From an uncultured Burkholderiales bacterium (GTDB lineage Bacteria > Pseudomonadota > Gammaproteobacteria > Burkholderiales > Burkholderiaceae_C): 6,223 bases of DNA. The translations under genes and the position numbers were made by a program. Location: assembly GCA_903953985.1 (NCBI GenBank), contig CAJBLW010000335.1:1-6223 (forward strand), in the 5' to 3' direction. The notes under the pieces are model-generated. The model had not been told where the DNA came from and did not search any database. It worked only from the letters and a program-made list of their open reading frames with translations. Position 1 is the first letter of the stretch, and each line of letters begins with the position of its first letter. Of the stretch, positions 5,702 to 6,223 are shown piece by piece.

Positions 5702-6223
5702 ATGGCCAATCAACAACAAATGGCAAACGCCATCCGCGCCCTCGCAATGGACGCTGTTCAACAAGCCAACTCGGGTCATCCCGGCGCCCCCATGGGCATG
5801 GCTGATATGGCCGTGGCGTTGTGGGGCGATCATTTGCAACACAACCCCAAAAACCCACACTGGGCCAACCGCGACCGCTTTGTGCTGTCCAACGGCCACG
5901 GCTCCATGCTGATCTATTCGGTGCTGCACCTGACGGGCTACAAACTGCCGATCGAAGAACTCAAGAACTTCCGCACCCTGCACAGCAAAACCGCTGGTCA
6001 CCCCGAAGTGGGCGTGACCCCCGGTGTGGAAACCACCACCGGCCCCCTGGGCCAAGGCATCACCAACGCCGTGGGCATGGCCCTGGCCGAGAAAATGCTG
6101 GCCGCCGAGTTCAACCAAGAAGGCCACAAGATCGTCAACCACCACACTTACGTGTTCCTGGGTGATGGTTGCCTGATGGAAGGCATCAGCCACGAAGCCG
6201 TGGCCCTGGCCGGCGCCTGGAAG
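5702..6223 (+). CDS. tkt: Transketolase, N-terminal part (runs off right edge)
   Basis: The first 174 codons of a transketolase are present and the frame is open to the window end. The enzyme uses thiamine diphosphate and a divalent metal to move two-carbon ketol units between sugar phosphates in the pentose phosphate pathway (and the Calvin cycle where present). Visible hallmarks are A-N-S-G-H-P-G-A-P (22-30) with His26, S-N-G-H-G-S (63-68) with His66, His100 in T-A-G-H-P-E, T-T-G-P-L-G-Q-G (112-119), and the ThDP/metal motif G-D-G-C-L-M-E-G (154-161). These match the E. coli TktA positions almost residue for residue. The start is supported by GGAG at 5690-5693, eight bases upstream. The usual length is about 660-680 residues, so roughly three quarters of the gene lies outside. 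In Calvin-cycle bacteria a close paralogue is called cbbT; the fragment does not decide between them. Confidence 0.96.
   Translation, partial: MANQQQMANAIRALAMDAVQQANSGHPGAPMGMADMAVALWGDHLQHNPKNPHWANRDRFVLSNGHGSMLIYSVLHLTGYKLPIEELKNFRTLHSKTAGHPEVGVTPGVETTTGPLGQGITNAVGMALAEKMLAAEFNQEGHKIVNHHTYVFLGDGCLMEGISHEAVALAGAWK

Noticed and set aside
5336..6193. Minus-strand open frame of 285 codons opposite the transketolase start
   Set aside because: It crosses the glycosylase end, the intergenic gap and the transketolase start in antisense, and shows His/Gly/Gln-rich low-complexity translation with no family resemblance.

Overview
The window looks like chromosomal DNA of a betaproteobacterium, most likely Burkholderiales/Comamonadaceae (a Limnohabitans-, Rhodoferax- or Polaromonas-like organism). 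This rests on high-GC codon use, the tsaB-rimI-uracil-DNA glycosylase gene order, and the style of the DacB, TsaB and transketolase proteins. It is a family-level inference from protein appearance, not a database match. No phage, IS element, CRISPR array, rRNA or tRNA was seen. Gene density is high and every intergenic gap is under 170 bp.

Layout. On the minus strand, reading leftward from 2227, are dacB (PBP4-type D-Ala-D-Ala carboxypeptidase/endopeptidase), then a small SemiSWEET sugar transporter. After an AT-rich gap comes the first 78 codons of a GDSL/SGNH esterase lipoprotein that runs off the left edge. On the plus strand, starting about 100 bp from dacB and divergent from it, is a tight four-gene run: an EamA/DMT-family transporter, tsaB, rimI and a family-4-like uracil-DNA glycosylase. 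The first two junctions are 4-nt ATGA overlaps and the third is an 8-nt gap. A 163-bp gap holding a hairpin, two short palindromes and a -10-like box precedes the first 174 codons of a transketolase that runs off the right edge.

How the genes relate. dacB and the two small minus-strand genes are envelope functions. tsaB works in the universal tRNA t6A37 modification, and rimI is the N-alpha-acetyltransferase often found beside it. The glycosylase gene completes a house-keeping cluster, and the transketolase belongs to central carbon metabolism.

Most interesting points. (1) The glycosylase-like protein starts with a short motif (L-x-x-M-G-V-x-x-W, residues 17-25) that resembles the clamp-loader-binding N-terminus of the DNA polymerase III psi subunit HolD, which is also a rimI neighbour in E. 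coli. This is followed by a long Ala/Pro linker. (2) Both active-site motifs of its glycosylase domain are altered, although the four expected Fe-S cysteines remain. Together these suggest a replisome-tethered, possibly catalytically changed, UDG-fold protein. (3) Both divergent genes at 2227/2329 lack a Shine-Dalgarno sequence and carry a TAnnnT box 6-7 nt before the ATG, which suggests leaderless transcripts.
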